A stretch of 64,000 bases of DNA from Trichomonas vaginalis G3 (GCF_026262505.1 NC_067207.1:24272082-24336081), one strand, 5' to 3'. Counted from the stretch's first letter, positions 10,383 to 18,160 are shown. Notes: generated from the letters alone by a model not told the origin. Numbers and translations are program-made.

Positions 10383-10655
10383 ATGAGTGACAACGAAGCA
10401 TCCAAGAGTCCAGACAATGAATATAAAAAGAAACTAAACAGAATTAAATCAAAAATATGCTATTACAAAAAGAAGCCACAATGCGGTGAGGTTGAAAACG
10501 ATAAAGAGAGGAAAGAAATAATCGAAAAATTAGAAACTTACCGTTCAATCCTTAAACTGAGTGAAGTAAAAATAAAAGAATTTAATAGAATAAATAAATT
10601 GATTGGAAGAGATGAATTTAATAAAGATGAATTTTTAAACTCAATCCAAATTTAA
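10383..10655 (+). CDS. Small Lys-rich coiled-coil Maverick protein
   Basis: A 90-residue, highly charged protein (KKKLNRIKSKICYYKKKP, ERKEIIEKLE, KEFNRINKLIG) predicted to be mostly helical. Start context TTTCGTAAGAAATG is close to that of the ORF at 4018 (TTCGTAAGAAAATG). Its stop codon overlaps by four bases the stop of the convergent minus-strand microprotein ORF at 10652-10816. No known family was recognised. It may be DNA-binding because of its charge, but that is a guess. Confidence 0.55.
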   Translation: MSDNEASKSPDNEYKKKLNRIKSKICYYKKKPQCGEVENDKERKEIIEKLETYRSILKLSEVKIKEFNRINKLIGRDEFNKDEFLNSIQI

Positions 10656-10816
10656 TTTTTATTCCTCTTCGACAACATCTCTCTTTCCATCATTACTGCA
10701 TAACCACATTTTCTCAGTTTTAGTGGTTTGTTATTTTTAACATGTTCTTGCATCATTTTTATCATTTCCTCCCTTGTTATGATTCGTGGTAAATTTTGAG
10801 CTTGTGGGGTATTCAT
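10652..10816 (-). CDS. Maverick microprotein A (54 aa)
   Basis: An ATG at 10816 opens a 54-residue frame with the core IITREEMIKMMQEHVKN and a basic tail (LSKRNKN). It is preceded by the T-rich TTTTTATCATAAATG context. The helix IITREEMIKMM matches LLTKDELNKMM at 11471-11653 and LLTRQQLEKLL at 11714-11848. That match and the shared upstream sequence support this tiny ORF as a real gene. Function unknown; a small structural or scaffolding role is possible. It converges on and slightly overlaps the plus-strand ORF ending at 10655. Confidence 0.55.
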   Translation of the reverse strand: MNTPQAQNLPRIITREEMIKMMQEHVKNNKPLKLRKCGYAVMMEREMLSKRNKN

Positions 10817-10869
10817 TTATGATAAAAATAAAAATTTGTTATCACTTATTTTATCGTGAATGTTTTTAG

Positions 10870-11024
10870 GTTATTCAATAATTAATTATTTTTGAATAAC
10901 TGGAGGTGCTACCATGCTACCATGTGCTACCAGGTAATTCAACTTCTCTGAAAAATGATGACAACATGACATTTTGACAACAACACAGGAGGAAGGTAGT
11001 TATTAATTATTTTTGAATAACTGG
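10870..11024. repeat. Paired AT-rich hairpins and GCTACCATG repeats
   Basis: GTTATTCAA at 10870-10878 is inverted at 10892-10900 (TTGAATAAC). A related hairpin, GTTATT...AATAAC, lies at 10999-11021. Both end with the string AATTATTTTTGAATAACTGG. Between them GCTACCATG is repeated directly (10908-10930). This looks like a non-coding control or replication region of the element. Confidence 0.55.
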
Positions 11025-11072
11025 GAAATAAATTTACGTCAAATATGCAATTTATAAAATCTTATGTCGACA

Positions 11073-11160
11073 GGCTACGTAGCACAGTGGTCTAAGGTGG
11101 TGTTATGGAGGGGTCAAGGTCTGTGGTTCGAACCGCGACAGCGCCGTATTTTCTTATTTT
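11073..11160 (+). ncRNA. tRNA-like Pol III unit (box A, box B, T-run terminator)
   Basis: TAGCACAGTGGTCTAAGG (11080-11097) is a good box A and GGTTCGAACC (11125-11134) a good box B, 35 bases apart. Two TTTT runs lie directly downstream (about 11149-11160), as at Pol III terminators. A full cloverleaf does not fold well: the acceptor ends pair only at the outer three bases and no convincing anticodon stem is visible. It is therefore better read as a tRNA-derived or decayed tRNA gene, or a tRNA-like promoter, than as a functional tRNA. Confidence 0.45.
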
Positions 11161-11211
11161 CTTTGTTTGTCTTGTTTGTCGTGAATAAAAAGTGTCATAA
11201 AAGTGCTCTAT

Positions 11212-11285
11212 CTTCCACGGGAATAAATAAAAAATTTACTTTATTTCTTCTTTATTTCTTCTTTATTTCTTTGTTCCCGTGGAAG
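11212..11285. repeat. Long hairpin with 12-bp perfect stem
   Basis: CTTCCACGGGAA (11212-11223) is perfectly inverted at 11274-11285 (TTCCCGTGGAAG). The loop contains a TTTATTTCTTC unit repeated about four times. A partial copy, CTCGTGGAAG, follows at about 11366. Confidence 0.7.
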
Positions 11286-11379
11286 AAGGGTTTTGCCGTT
11301 TTTTCTCAGCCGAAATCAACGATTTTTTCATTTTTGGAATCCTTAGCAAATGAGGAATCTTTTCTCTCGTGGAAGCTTT

Positions 11380-11440
11380 GACCAAAAATATAATTTAGGT
11401 GAAGAGGTGAGATGTCACCTGTTTTTTCACCTGTTTTTAT
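11380..11440. repeat. Conserved Maverick module with palindrome
   Basis: GACCAAAAATATAATTTAGG (11380-11399) is followed by the hairpin AGGTGAGATGTCACCT (11405-11420) and a repeat of the half-site (TTCACCTG). The same 20-base string and layout occur three times at 20144-20520, where the hairpin is AGGTTAGATCTAACCT. The T-to-G change in one arm is matched by A-to-C in the other, so pairing is kept. Confidence 0.7.
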
Positions 11441-11470
11441 GGTAGCAGTGAAATATATTTTTGTTATCAG

Positions 11471-11653
11471 TTATTTTATCATCATTTTATTAAGTTCATC
11501 TTTAGTTAATAATTTGAATGGATTCGCTAATGTTCCACCTTGAGTCACAACACTTGCCCCGGCTAATTGTGAAGAACCTGGGATAAGTACTCCACGAAAT
11601 GATTTCATTGGTATCATTAATTTAGAAATAGTTGGCTTAATTAATTTGGTCAT
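11471..11653 (-). CDS. Maverick microprotein B (60 aa)
   Basis: A 60-residue frame from the ATG at 11653, with TTTTTATCATAAATG just before it. It has a basic/hydrophobic N-terminus (TKLIKPTISKLMIPMKSFRG), a Gly/Ser-rich middle and a terminal helix LLTKDELNKMMIK. The terminal helix matches microproteins A and C. Its size and composition resemble small membrane-active or core proteins of DNA viruses, but no homologue could be named. Confidence 0.55.
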   Translation of the reverse strand: MTKLIKPTISKLMIPMKSFRGVLIPGSSQLAGASVVTQGGTLANPFKLLTKDELNKMMIK

Positions 11654-11672
11654 TTATGATAAAAATAAAATT
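11654..11672 (-). promoter_or_regulatory. TTTTTATCATAAATG context of microprotein B
   Basis: Read on the minus strand, a T-rich tract ends in ATCATAAATG. It is identical over about 18 bases to the sequence before microprotein A (10817-10834) and similar to that before microprotein C (11849-11866). Confidence 0.45.
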
Positions 11673-11713
11673 GCATAATTTAAATTTTTTTTCTTTCTCA
11701 TTTTCTCATTTTC

Positions 11714-11848
11714 TCATTTTTCATTCTGTTTTGGTTTCAGCAACTTTTCAAGTTGTTGTCTTGTCAGTAACTTTAATTTTAACTTTGGATCAAATATTGG
11801 GTTTCCATCTTTATCTCTTCCAATAACACCATATGGTAGAATCTTCAT
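11714..11848 (-). CDS. Maverick microprotein C (44 aa)
   Basis: A 44-residue frame from the ATG at 11848. It opens MKILPYGVIGRDKDGNP, continues with FDPKLKLKLLTRQQLEKLLK and ends in a charged tail. The LLTRQQLEKLL helix corresponds to LLTKDELNKMM of microprotein B and IITREEMIKMM of A. Short (TTCTCATT)n repeats surround its 3' end. Function unknown. Confidence 0.5.
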   Translation of the reverse strand: MKILPYGVIGRDKDGNPIFDPKLKLKLLTRQQLEKLLKPKQNEK

Positions 11849-11926
11849 TTATACTAAAATAAAAATTTAAATTATGTCGTTTGCTCTTTTGGAGCTCCTA
11901 AAGTTTGTTTCACAAACATTGAGCGT

Positions 11927-12499
11927 TCATTGAACTCTATACCATGCGAATACAGTCATAAATGGTGGCATGTAATCTTTACTCTGTCCCGTCGTTTGCG
12001 TATATCCTGAAACATTATGTGTATGGTTTCCTTCTCCCTGAGTGTCACTCCAGTAACAATTTATGGCAAATTTAACATCATCTTTAACATCATATCCTTT
12101 ACCTTTTGTCATTCCTGACCAATCCCAATATCTATGCTTATGCCAACCTGCTTGAGATGTGCTTAAATCTATGTAGTGACTGTGTGCAGGTAAATTTTCA
12201 CCCGTAATTGTTTTACTTCCCCCTGTTTCCTTTGAAGAGTTTGCACAATACAAAAACCTGTCGACTATTTGTTCCCATGCACCAACACCAAACATTGCTT
12301 GAGGACCTCTCACATCCATAGATGTATAAATAGAACCTACTGGGTTCATTAAATCAAACATATGAGATATTATAGGATTGTCTCTTTTGAACTTAAAATA
12401 TAGTGTAACTATTTCGGGTTTCTTCTGGTTTGTGTCAGAATATTTTTTATAATATAATCTTATGTTTTCAGGGTATGTAAAATCTTGACTATAATGGGA
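11927..12499 (-). pseudogene. Phage tail-collar/gp10-C-like fibre protein, 5' truncated
   Basis: From the ATG at 12361 the protein reads NPVGSIYTSMDVRGPQAMFG ... WEQIVDRFLYC ... GENLPAHSHYI ... HTHNVSGYTQ ... MPPFMTVFAWYRVQ. The VGSIY start, LPAHSH and terminal PPFMTVFAWYR are hallmarks of the gp10 C-terminal/tail-collar fold of phage tail fibres and baseplates. The frame is open upstream of that Met (ENIRLYYKKY, KRDNPIISHM) to about 12499. There it runs head-to-head into repeats of the plus-strand fibre gene, so the 5' part is missing. The likely role is host attachment on a virus-like particle. A bacteriophage origin of the domain is likely. Confidence 0.72.
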
Positions 12500-12680
12500 A
12501 TATGTTAACGATTGAGTTAAATAAGAAGGCAGATAAGGAATATGTTAACGATGAAGTTAGCAAAGAAGGCAGATAAGGAATATGTTAACGATGAGTTAAA
12601 TAAGAAGGCAGATAAGGAATATGTTTAACGATGAGTTAAATAAGAAGGCAGATAAGGAATATGTTAACGAAATTATACCA
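12495..12680 (+). repeat. ~40-bp tandem coding repeat (KKADKEYVNDEL)
   Basis: GGAATATGTTAACGATGAG plus TTAAATAAGAAGGCAGATAA recurs about 4.3 times with 39- or 40-base spacing. On the plus strand each unit encodes KEYVNDELNKKAD, a heptad-like fibre-shaft repeat. Length changes of one base among units (39, 40, 40) break the frame. Confidence 0.7.
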
Positions 12681-13126
12681 AAGTTTGATAGAACAAAAAA
12701 AATATTGAAACTATTGTTGGCGACTTTTCTGTCAATGAAGAAAACAAATATTTTAGATGGGAGTTTGTACAGTCCTTAAGAAATGGTATACGGTATAAAC
12801 TCATTCCGAAAATAACAATGAAATGTATGTAGGCTATATAAAGAAATAATGGCACACAAGTTAAAGTTCCATTAGACAACAACTGCTACTTAAACTTATA
12901 TGGAGACGAACAAAAGAAATATTTAAGAGTTTATGAAATGACGGATATGACATTGTCTAACGTAGCTCCAGCACCGTATTATTATGACTATGGTGTTGAC
13001 GCACGTGTAGACCCAAAAAAGCAAACATTATATTTAGATTATTATAGATATAAAAGATATAATGCAATAGAAAAAACGAGAATAGTATACTATTATGAAG
13101 ATGACAAAAATAAATATTATATATAA
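12495..13126 (+). pseudogene. Broken coiled-coil fibre protein of Maverick
   Basis: The KEYVNDELNKKAD repeats continue into IIPKFDRTKKNIETIVGDF, KYFRWEFVQSLRNG, NNGTQVKVPLDNNCYLNLYG and the final frame 12938-13126 (TDMTLSNVAPAPYYYDYGV). This composition suits a trimeric fibre or adhesin shaft with a beta-rich head. Several single-base frameshifts and a stop near 12830 disrupt it. The last codons lie on the junction with host Rae1 sequence (ATATAACTGG), so the 3' end is probably cut too. Confidence 0.6.
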
Positions 13127-13199
13127 CTGGAATAAGGGTGGCAACTTCCCACTCCAGAACGCCATTCCTCAACCAAAGTTTTACCTTGTTACATATTAA
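13121..13199 (+). pseudogene. C-terminal fragment of Rae1-like gene (duplicated)
   Basis: Encodes NWNKGGNFPLQNAIPQPKFY and the stop, identical in protein sequence to the end of the Rae1-like gene at 23492-24559. Only about 25 codons are present. It is a passenger at the edge of the duplicated segment, fused to Maverick DNA through the short shared string ATATAACTGG. Confidence 0.85.
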
Positions 13200-13779
13200 T
13201 TTATAGAGTAAAATTCACTATTTAAACCAATATTATCTTTTACATTTAGAGTTTGCTTTACAATTCATGAATTATGCTATTCAATCTTAAGAGAAGATAA
13301 AATTTATAATTTATTTATCTTTTTCCCTTAATTTTGATACGCTTGAATATCAAAATTCTGCTATTCCTACATACCTTCGACCTATAACGCAAGAAAAGAG
13401 GTTGAACCAACTATATTATTAGAAAACACATCAGTTTTTACAGTATTTTACTCCAGTATTACCTTAAACCCATTAGTAAGTTATGCATTTTCAATGTTTC
13501 TCATTAAAATATGATTATAACATTGTACACTTATATCTGATTGAAATGCTTAGAATCTGATAGAAAGAGTAGGTTTTCAGATGTCAGATATCTTATTAAT
13601 GCAAATTATTCAGTAAACTCCCAAAATCAAAAATAAATAATTCAAATAATGCTTTAAATCGATCAATCTCTGCATTTTCCATTCCAATAATCCATATCAT
13701 AGTGTATATACCCATGCAAAGACAATTGATTCTAAGTAATTCACTCAATCTGATAGAGTGAGAAATGATAATAAAATTG

Positions 13780-13799
13780 TCACTTTTTCAATTATTATG
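13780..13799 (+). promoter_or_regulatory. Initiator-like TCACTTTTTCA before ERGIC3 start
   Basis: TCACTTTTTCA lies 7-17 bases before the ATG at 13797 and fits the trichomonad Initiator TCAYTWYTCATTA. The same site precedes copy B on the minus strand at about 22899-22909. Confidence 0.55.
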
Positions 13800-14615
13800 C
13801 GTTCTTTTATTCAATATATTGATATCTTCGATAAATCCACTAATGATGATTTCAAGCTCGATACAAAGTCTAGTGCAATATTATCCACAATTTTGACTGC
13901 TTTTGGCGCAACTATTGTTTTAATACACATTTTTGACTTATACAACCAAAACTTGTTAGAGATCTTTATCTTGAAATCCAAGGTTTAGATCAACAAGAGC
14001 TTGCTAACGTTTCTTTAGATGTCAAAGTAAATATGCCATGCTACTTTTTGCATCTTGATGTTATTGATAATCTCGGATTCAATCAACTCAATATAAATAC
14101 AACAGCTAAATTCATCCGCCTCTCAGCGCAAGAAAAAGAACTCGGATATGCAAACGAAACCATCTCAAGCATTTGTCACTCTTGTTATGGCCTTTTACCA
14201 GAGGGATCCTGCTGCAATAGCTGCGAGCAAACACTCCTTTTGCATATAATGAACGGAAAGGCTGCAAATACGAAAGATTGGCCGCAATGCCAAGGAAAAA
14301 ACCCTGGCAAAGTTTATGAAAACGAAAAATGCCGAATTAAAGGAAAAGTCTGCTTAAATAAAGCCCAAGGTAATTTCCACATTGCTCCTGGCACAAATAT
14401 GAAGGAACGATACGGTCACGTTCATGATCTTTCAGGTCAATTACCAAATTTCGATCTTTCTCACGTAATTCAAGGAATGAGAGTTGGACCTAAAATACCA
14501 CTCACATACAACCCTCTTAGATACGTCCAACAAATTCAAAATCCAAATCAACCAGTTGTTTACAGATACGACCTTGTAGTTACTCCAGCAGTTTACAAAT
14601 CAGGAAATCGCATTC
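13797..14615 (+). pseudogene. ERGIC3/Erv46-like, frameshifted copy A
   Basis: From MRSFIQYIDIF the text matches the ERGIC/Erv46 family: a first membrane segment (SSAILSTILTAFGATIVLIHIF), a lumenal part with CHSCYGLLPEG and CCNSCEQ cysteine motifs, and a FHIAPG ... HVHDLS segment. A missing G near 13931 shifts the frame after IHIF relative to copy B, so this copy is disrupted. It ends at GNRI, where the N gap begins. Proteins of this family cycle between ER and Golgi in COPII vesicles as cargo receptors. Confidence 0.8.
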
Positions 14616-14640
14616 NNNNNNNNNNNNNNNNNNNNNNNNN
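14616..14640. other. Assembly gap (25 N)
   Basis: A run of 25 N placed exactly where homology between the two inverted copies ends. The real gap length and the linkage across it are unknown. Confidence 0.95.
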
Positions 14641-14642
14641 CT

Positions 14643-14978
14643 TTTGGAAAAGGCTACGACTATACAGCAATGATTAATCGATTTTTCGTCGGAAATTCTG
14701 GCGGAGCACCTGGAATTTACTTCCATTACTCATTTACACCATACGGAGTCACTGTTAACGCTACATATCTTACAATCGCACAAATATTTACTTCAATTTT
14801 CGGATTTATGTCCGGAGCTTACGCAATCTTCTCTATTATTGATGAATCAATGTTTAAAGATGATAAGAGAATGGCAAAGTCTTCACAAAAGCCAGCTAAA
14901 CCAAAAGAAGAAGAAACAAGAGAAGAGTGGGGGACAAACTCGCCAATATGGTTTCTTTTGATTTTATTTCATTTATAA
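14643..14978 (+). CDS. ERGIC3/Erv46-like C-terminal part
   Basis: Reads FGKGYDYTAMI ... GGAPGIYFHYSFTPYGVTVN, then the second membrane segment (LTIAQIFTSIFGFMSGAYAIFSIID) and a charged tail. This is the expected C-terminal third of the ERGIC3 family (PG(V/I)(F/Y)F.Y.(F/S)(S/T)P, then TM2). Its N-terminal partner in the window is either disrupted copy A across the gap or the intact but truncated copy B at 22073-22892. Only the B combination gives an uninterrupted protein. Confidence 0.8.
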   Translation, partial: FGKGYDYTAMINRFFVGNSGGAPGIYFHYSFTPYGVTVNATYLTIAQIFTSIFGFMSGAYAIFSIIDESMFKDDKRMAKSSQKPAKPKEEETREEWGTNSPIWFLLILFHL

Positions 14979-15547
14979 GCAAATCAGATTTACCCAAAAA
15001 CTCCACTCCATAAGCGTTCATTTGCTAAATTAAAAAGTGACAATGGGCTAGTCTGTCCCTTTCTCACAAGAGAAACAAAATAAAATAATATGTATCCGAT
15101 ACAATATTCGACCACTACCATGTCTGATCATTACTATACAGTACCAAGATATTTAAATAAATAGATTATTTACGATGTTTACTTATAAAAATAATTTTAT
15201 TTTATTTATTAGCAATTTTTAAGAATTTAATAAATGAAAGCTTAAAAAAACTTCATCATATATTATCTACATATCAGAAATGGGAATAATTCATAGATTT
15301 GGGATAAAATTTTATATTTTTTTATTAATATCTAAACATCATATCATCAAACATCAGAACTACTAAATGATATATGATTGCTAATAGAAATACCAGTATT
15401 TTGGCTAATTTAAGATAAATTTTCTTCAATATCTAATAATATCAACGTAATCGTATAATACAAGAAACAATTTATTATATAATAACTAATATATCGATAT
15501 AAAAAACAAAAAGGTGTGGACAAATATTTGTTCAAACTGGTTTGAAC
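14979..15547. other. Intergenic, nothing recognised
   Basis: AT-rich spacer between the ERGIC3 3' end and the convergent bromodomain gene. No gene or repeat recognised. Confidence 0.5.
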
Positions 15548-16237
15548 TTAATCGTCATCTGTAGGATATTCTAAACCCTCCTCTTCGAACCGCTTCTCTA
15601 CGTAAAATTTCATAATATGTAGTGCTAAATTATTGACATCCGTTAAATTTACAATTATATTTTCAGATACAGGGTATATATTTGGGTTAACATATTGTAT
15701 AATTCCAAATAGAGCTCGTGCATCTTTTGGATTTGGTAGCATCGAACATGCTCTAATAAACGCATTTACTTCACTTTTATTTAAGATCCTTTCCGGATCA
15801 TCGTCGCTGTATGTATCAAAGTAACTTACAATCTTATCTGGAGATTTTTTAACCCAATTTTCGAATTTCATCTGGATTGATCCAAATGCATTCATTCTAT
15901 CTACAGTAGTCATTGTTTCTTCGGAGTTAATTAGCTTCATCGCATACTTTTCTAAATCCAAAGTCAAATAACCAATGTAACTATTTTCTCCAAAATAAGA
16001 TTTTGCGTTCTTAAATAACAGCTCCAGATCGCTTTTCCATTCACTACTACGACTATATATTTTTGTTGCAATTTTTGTTCTAATGGTTGTAATATCAATC
16101 GGTTTTTTTATACGCCGATAGTAATCTTCTGCAAAATCAGATTCCACATCTACTGGATCGATGAACGAAGCAGCTTCTGGCCGCCGTATTAAAGCATCAA
16201 TGACTTCAAGTGCGAAATCTGTTTCATAATCATTCAT
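15548..16237 (-). CDS. Small bromodomain protein with atypical pocket
   Basis: A 229-residue protein whose first ~105 residues form a bromodomain: DFAEDYYRRIKKPIDITTIRTKI (ZA loop with the P.D..TI signature) and LELLFKNAKSYFGENSYI (helix B/BC loop). The canonical acetyl-lysine Asn of NxxxYN is replaced by Phe (NAKSYF), so histone binding may be altered or lost. The second half has an ET-like helical region (KFENWVKKSPDKIVSYFD, NPKDARALFGIIQYV) resembling small trichomonad bromodomain factors. It is probably a chromatin-associated regulator. Confidence 0.8.
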   Translation of the reverse strand: MNDYETDFALEVIDALIRRPEAASFIDPVDVESDFAEDYYRRIKKPIDITTIRTKIATKIYSRSSEWKSDLELLFKNAKSYFGENSYIGYLTLDLEKYAMKLINSEETMTTVDRMNAFGSIQMKFENWVKKSPDKIVSYFDTYSDDDPERILNKSEVNAFIRACSMLPNPKDARALFGIIQYVNPNIYPVSENIIVNLTDVNNLALHIMKFYVEKRFEEEGLEYPTDDD

Positions 16238-16416
16238 AATTTACAATAATCGTATTTTTACGATACTTCAGAACGATCAATTCCAATTCAATTTTGAAAA
16301 AAATCTTAATATTTCAAAAGGATGGTAATTAAATGTTCATAACAATTAGCCAGTTTATAATTTAAATCTTTCTGACAAATTTGACAATTTGCTGTGATTT
16401 TTGCCATTATTCTGAT

Positions 16417-17055
16417 ATGGAAGACCAGAACAAAAGGCGGCTTGGAATTATCACTGCATCAGTAGGTATGATAATCCTTTTTGCATGGATAACAGTTTTG
16501 TTTGTTAGATTCGTCCAAAAAGCCATTTTACGTCCTTCATTACCTTTAATCTTATACTTCGTAGCAATTATCATCGTTGAAATTGCACTTTCAGCACTAC
16601 TACTCATATTTACCAAGTCAAACAATCCATGGGCTCACTTCTGGATGGCAATTTTGGGAGGACTCCTCACAGCAATCTCTATTCTTAACTTTGTTACATA
16701 TACATTTGCCAAAAATACGCTAGTCTACACTTATAAGCACTTATGGACCAATGACAACATGCAACAATATGGAATTACTATCGAAGATAAGTTTGACTGC
16801 TGTGGATATGATGACACAACATACGCATTATCAAGCAACACATCAAGATGCTACTTCTTTGTTCAAAAGCAAAATTCGTGCTCTGTTAAACTTCTCAATT
16901 TCTTCTTCAATCAATGGAATCTGATTACTGGCATTACTCTCAACGTTTTAGCTATAATAGCATTCCTAATGTTTGTAATTATCGAATTAGGAAGAATTGA
17001 TTTCGATAGAGCTGATTATGATAAGCTTCAGCTCCGCCCAATTCAAGACTTTTAA
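16417..17055 (+). CDS. Tetraspanin family protein
   Basis: A 212-residue protein from the ATG at 16417. Four membrane segments: GIITASVGMIILFAWITVLF, LPLILYFVAIIIVEIALSAL, WMAILGGLLTAISILNFVTY and LITGITLNVLAIIAFLMFVI. The large extracellular loop carries FDCCGYDD (CCG motif) and two more cysteines (SRCYFF, NSCSV), the tetraspanin signature. Tetraspanins organise membrane microdomains, and in trichomonads several are linked to flagella, contact with host cells and extracellular vesicles. An earlier in-frame non-ATG extension is rejected in favour of this Met. Confidence 0.85.
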   Translation: MEDQNKRRLGIITASVGMIILFAWITVLFVRFVQKAILRPSLPLILYFVAIIIVEIALSALLLIFTKSNNPWAHFWMAILGGLLTAISILNFVTYTFAKNTLVYTYKHLWTNDNMQQYGITIEDKFDCCGYDDTTYALSSNTSRCYFFVQKQNSCSVKLLNFFFNQWNLITGITLNVLAIIAFLMFVIIELGRIDFDRADYDKLQLRPIQDF

Positions 17056-17302
17056 AGTTATACGAATTAATGGTATTTTTTAATTTTTTAAACGTTTTCT
17101 TCAAGTTTTAATAATTTTTTAAAATATTTATAGCACTTACTTAATATAAATACTAATTTCACTCAGCAATAAATAATATCGCTTAGGCTCAGCTATAAAC
17201 TAATTACAAAAATGAAGAAATTTAAAATTTTAATTTTTTAAAACAATACTACATATTTAAGGTCTTCACATATCAATATATAAATAATAGATGGATATAT
17301 CA

Positions 17303-18148
17303 TTAGGCTTTCATTCTAGAAATGAATATGGAAAGCATTATGCCAAAAACGGCAATTGGGGAGAATTCCGTAGAACAATCCGCATAAAGAGTTGTTGGAT
17401 TAACCTTCCTAATAGCAATCATTTCATGTGAATGCCTTTGGAGATCAATACTCTGAAAGATAGTGTTTTTGTCACTCGGAATCACACTTCTATTGTTGAA
17501 ATCAAGAGACCACTTTCCGTCACGAAGAATTGGCAAACGAGAAAACATTTCCAATTTTAATTTTCCATCTTCATCAAAGATTCCTACTTGAGTCTTTCTG
17601 GGCGTTTTACTAAGAGAACATTCAGGTGTAACATCCATAACCATGATCGGAATTTCAGAATTTCTGATATTCAAAATAAAGTGAGTATTTTGTTGAGATG
17701 GCATCAATGAGTGTAGTGTTGTGTCTATCTTGCTGTATGAGTCATGATATTTAATTTCAATAGGCTTTGACGGATATCGTCCAACGCATGTCGCCAAAAA
17801 CTGGGGTTGCCCATTAACATAAAACGTGAAAGTATATTCACGACCACGCATTGTGAACTTTGATGTGCGTTGGCATGAAAAATATTCGACCGTCTTACCT
17901 GGCTCAGATGGAAGTTTACAATCAACGAGTTTCGATTGATTAATATACTCCTCTGTTTTAGGATTATAGTTTGGATCGAATATATTTTCACAATCTGAGC
18001 AAGACATTCTTGATCCAATTTCAAACTTCGAGATTGGCATGGATTTTCTGTTTGCAGTTATTGTACTATTTCGGCGTGGTAGTGGCATGCATTTAGGGAT
18101 CGTTTTTGGAATTGTTACATTATTCGAGGCTGTTTCATTAAACGACAT
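17303..18148 (-). CDS. Tubby-like C-terminal domain protein
   Basis: A 281-residue protein. The C-terminal two-thirds match the tubby beta-barrel pattern: MFSRLPILRDGKWSLDFNNR, MIAIRKVNPTTLYADCSTEF and the terminal FSPIAVFGIMLSIF helix, which corresponds to the buried SPLQAFAICLSSF helix of tubby proteins. The first 60 residues are basic and disordered. Tubby domains bind phosphoinositides at membranes and, in ciliated cells, traffic proteins to cilia. The identity is by pattern only. A TCATTCTCA Initiator-like site is 13 bases upstream of the ATG. Confidence 0.75.
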   Translation of the reverse strand: MSFNETASNNVTIPKTIPKCMPLPRRNSTITANRKSMPISKFEIGSRMSCSDCENIFDPNYNPKTEEYINQSKLVDCKLPSEPGKTVEYFSCQRTSKFTMRGREYTFTFYVNGQPQFLATCVGRYPSKPIEIKYHDSYSKIDTTLHSLMPSQQNTHFILNIRNSEIPIMVMDVTPECSLSKTPRKTQVGIFDEDGKLKLEMFSRLPILRDGKWSLDFNNRSVIPSDKNTIFQSIDLQRHSHEMIAIRKVNPTTLYADCSTEFSPIAVFGIMLSIFISRMKA

Positions 18149-18160
18149 TTACAAATTCTT

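Larger units (their letters stand above)
3360..13120. mobile_element. Defective Maverick/Polinton element, fragment 1
   Basis: The region holds a protein-primed family B DNA polymerase and a retroviral-like integrase, the diagnostic pair of Mavericks/Polintons. It also has element-type small ORFs, a phage-type fibre/collar protein, hairpin arrays and a tRNA-like unit. Capsid, penton, packaging ATPase and adenovirus-type protease genes, usual in complete Mavericks, are not seen. The polymerase and integrase genes both carry several frameshifts. The right edge is an abrupt junction with host Rae1 coding sequence at about 13120. A second fragment at 19769-22072 shares a repeat module with this one (11380-11420 against 20144-20184), so the two probably come from one element or one family. 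Confidence 0.8.
13121..14615. repeat. Inverted host duplication, copy A (1495 bp)
   Basis: Nearly identical, in inverted orientation, to 22073-23570 (1498 bp). Three single-base deletions distinguish A from B (near 13200, 13558 and 13931), plus a few substitutions. It carries the Rae1-like C-terminus, the intergenic region and the 5' two-thirds of the ERGIC3 gene. The left edge abuts Maverick fibre sequence. The right edge coincides exactly with the N gap. Confidence 0.9.

Noticed and set aside
11073..11145. A functional tRNA
   Set aside because: Box A and B are good, but acceptor and anticodon stems do not pair, so only a tRNA-like unit is claimed.
11064..11381. 105-codon plus-strand ORF through the tRNA-like unit
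   Set aside because: It is a by-product of the Pol III unit and the long hairpin; composition is repeat-driven.
12495..12680. Possible CRISPR-like direct repeats
   Set aside because: The units are contiguous with no unique spacers and encode a fibre heptad repeat.
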